DNA from: Promethearchaeota archaeon
Lineage (GTDB): Archaea > Asgardarchaeota > Lokiarchaeia > Sigyniarchaeales > SOKP01
Assembly (NCBI GenBank): GCA_019057795.1
Contig: JAHLWS010000067.1
Location: 1 to 64,000, forward strand
DNA length: 64,000 bases
Direction of reading: 5' to 3'
Shown here: piece after piece, positions 63,852 to 64,000 of the stretch
How positions within the stretch are numbered: position 1 is the stretch's first letter
Layout: every line of letters begins with the position of its first letter
The notes under the pieces: generated by a model
What the model was told of the DNA's origin: nothing
What the model saw: the letters and a program-made list of their open reading frames with translations, nothing else
The model's database searches: none
Made by a program: the position numbers and the translations under genes

Positions 63852-64000
63852 TTATAATCCAGGAAGTTTAGAGCCTTTAGCGCTGATAATTCTATCTACT
63901 CTTAAAATTAAATTTGCTAATTCACTTCCCGCTTTGATTACATGACTAATAAGAGCAGCGGGTTCAACTATCCCTTTTTCAAAATTATCTTCGATCTTAT
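63852..64000 (-). CDS. Thermosome (group II chaperonin) subunit, C-terminal end (partial)
   Basis: The last 48 codons of a gene running off the right edge. It reads GIVEPAALISHVIKAGSELA then NLILRVDRIISAKGSKLPGL-stop. The block IVEP...K...A..LA..ILRVD.II is the family-typical C-terminal helix of the equatorial domain. Full chaperonin subunits are about 540-550 residues, so nine tenths of the gene lies beyond this window. Folds proteins in an ATP-driven double ring. Confidence 0.75.
   Translation of the reverse strand, partial: KIEDNFEKGIVEPAALISHVIKAGSELANLILRVDRIISAKGSKLPGL

Overview
The window looks like a chromosomal segment of an Asgard archaeon (Promethearchaeota), most likely Lokiarchaeia-like. 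This rests on very AT-rich DNA, archaeal genes (Cdc48-type AAA ATPase, archaemetzincin, group II chaperonin, tRNA-Pro, Lrp-type regulator), two small Ras-superfamily GTPases, and an HdrABC/MetFV carbon-energy module. No database search was run; all family calls come from motifs read in the translations.

Layout. 1-1.8 kb: end of a prenylcysteine methyltransferase-like gene, an apparently N-terminally truncated SGNH-like hydrolase, and two unknown small proteins. 2-10.2 kb: a lysine (diaminopimelate) cluster, dapF-lysA (+) facing dapB-dapA (-). It is interrupted by about 4 kb of accessory DNA: a wHTH-ferredoxin gene between 142-bp direct repeats, a leftover dapB 3' end, and a 719-aa putative nuclease. 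10.4-12.7 kb: ADP-ribosylglycohydrolase, archaemetzincin, tRNA-Pro(UGG) and a small unknown protein.

12.8-30.8 kb: an accessory island bounded by two pieces of one polyferredoxin gene (C-terminal piece at 12.8 kb, N-terminal piece at 30.3-30.8 kb). Inside are a PD-(D/E)XK nuclease with about eight winged-helix domains, an intact polyferredoxin paralogue, a RecB/Cas4-motif nuclease with a long helical N-terminus, another PD-(D/E)XK protein, a C39-like cysteine peptidase, a 1626-aa CHAT-NTPase-LRR protein resembling an NLR immune sensor, a DUF4062 (TIR-like) protein and a subtilase fragment. I read this as a candidate defence island; function is inference.

30.9-38.2 kb: a likely proteostasis group (HExxH protein, ArsR-like regulator, Cdc48, Hsp20), an MglA-like GTPase, a MetE-like protein and a radical SAM enzyme. 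38.3-49.9 kb: a solitary adenine methyltransferase, a dihydrolipoamide dehydrogenase-like flavoprotein with a His-rich tail, 3-hydroxyacyl-CoA dehydrogenase, a first metV-metF pair, membrane and secreted proteins, and a second wHTH-ferredoxin protein. 50.5-53.7 kb: small unknown proteins, a metallo-beta-lactamase-fold hydrolase and an Lrp/AsnC regulator. 53.8-60.5 kb: a minus-strand operon hdrA(-mvhD)-hdrC-hdrB-metV-metF, which suggests a flavin-based electron-bifurcating methylene-tetrahydrofolate (or tetrahydromethanopterin) reductase. 61-64 kb: an Arf/Rag-like GTPase, GTP-dependent PEP carboxykinase and the end of a thermosome subunit.
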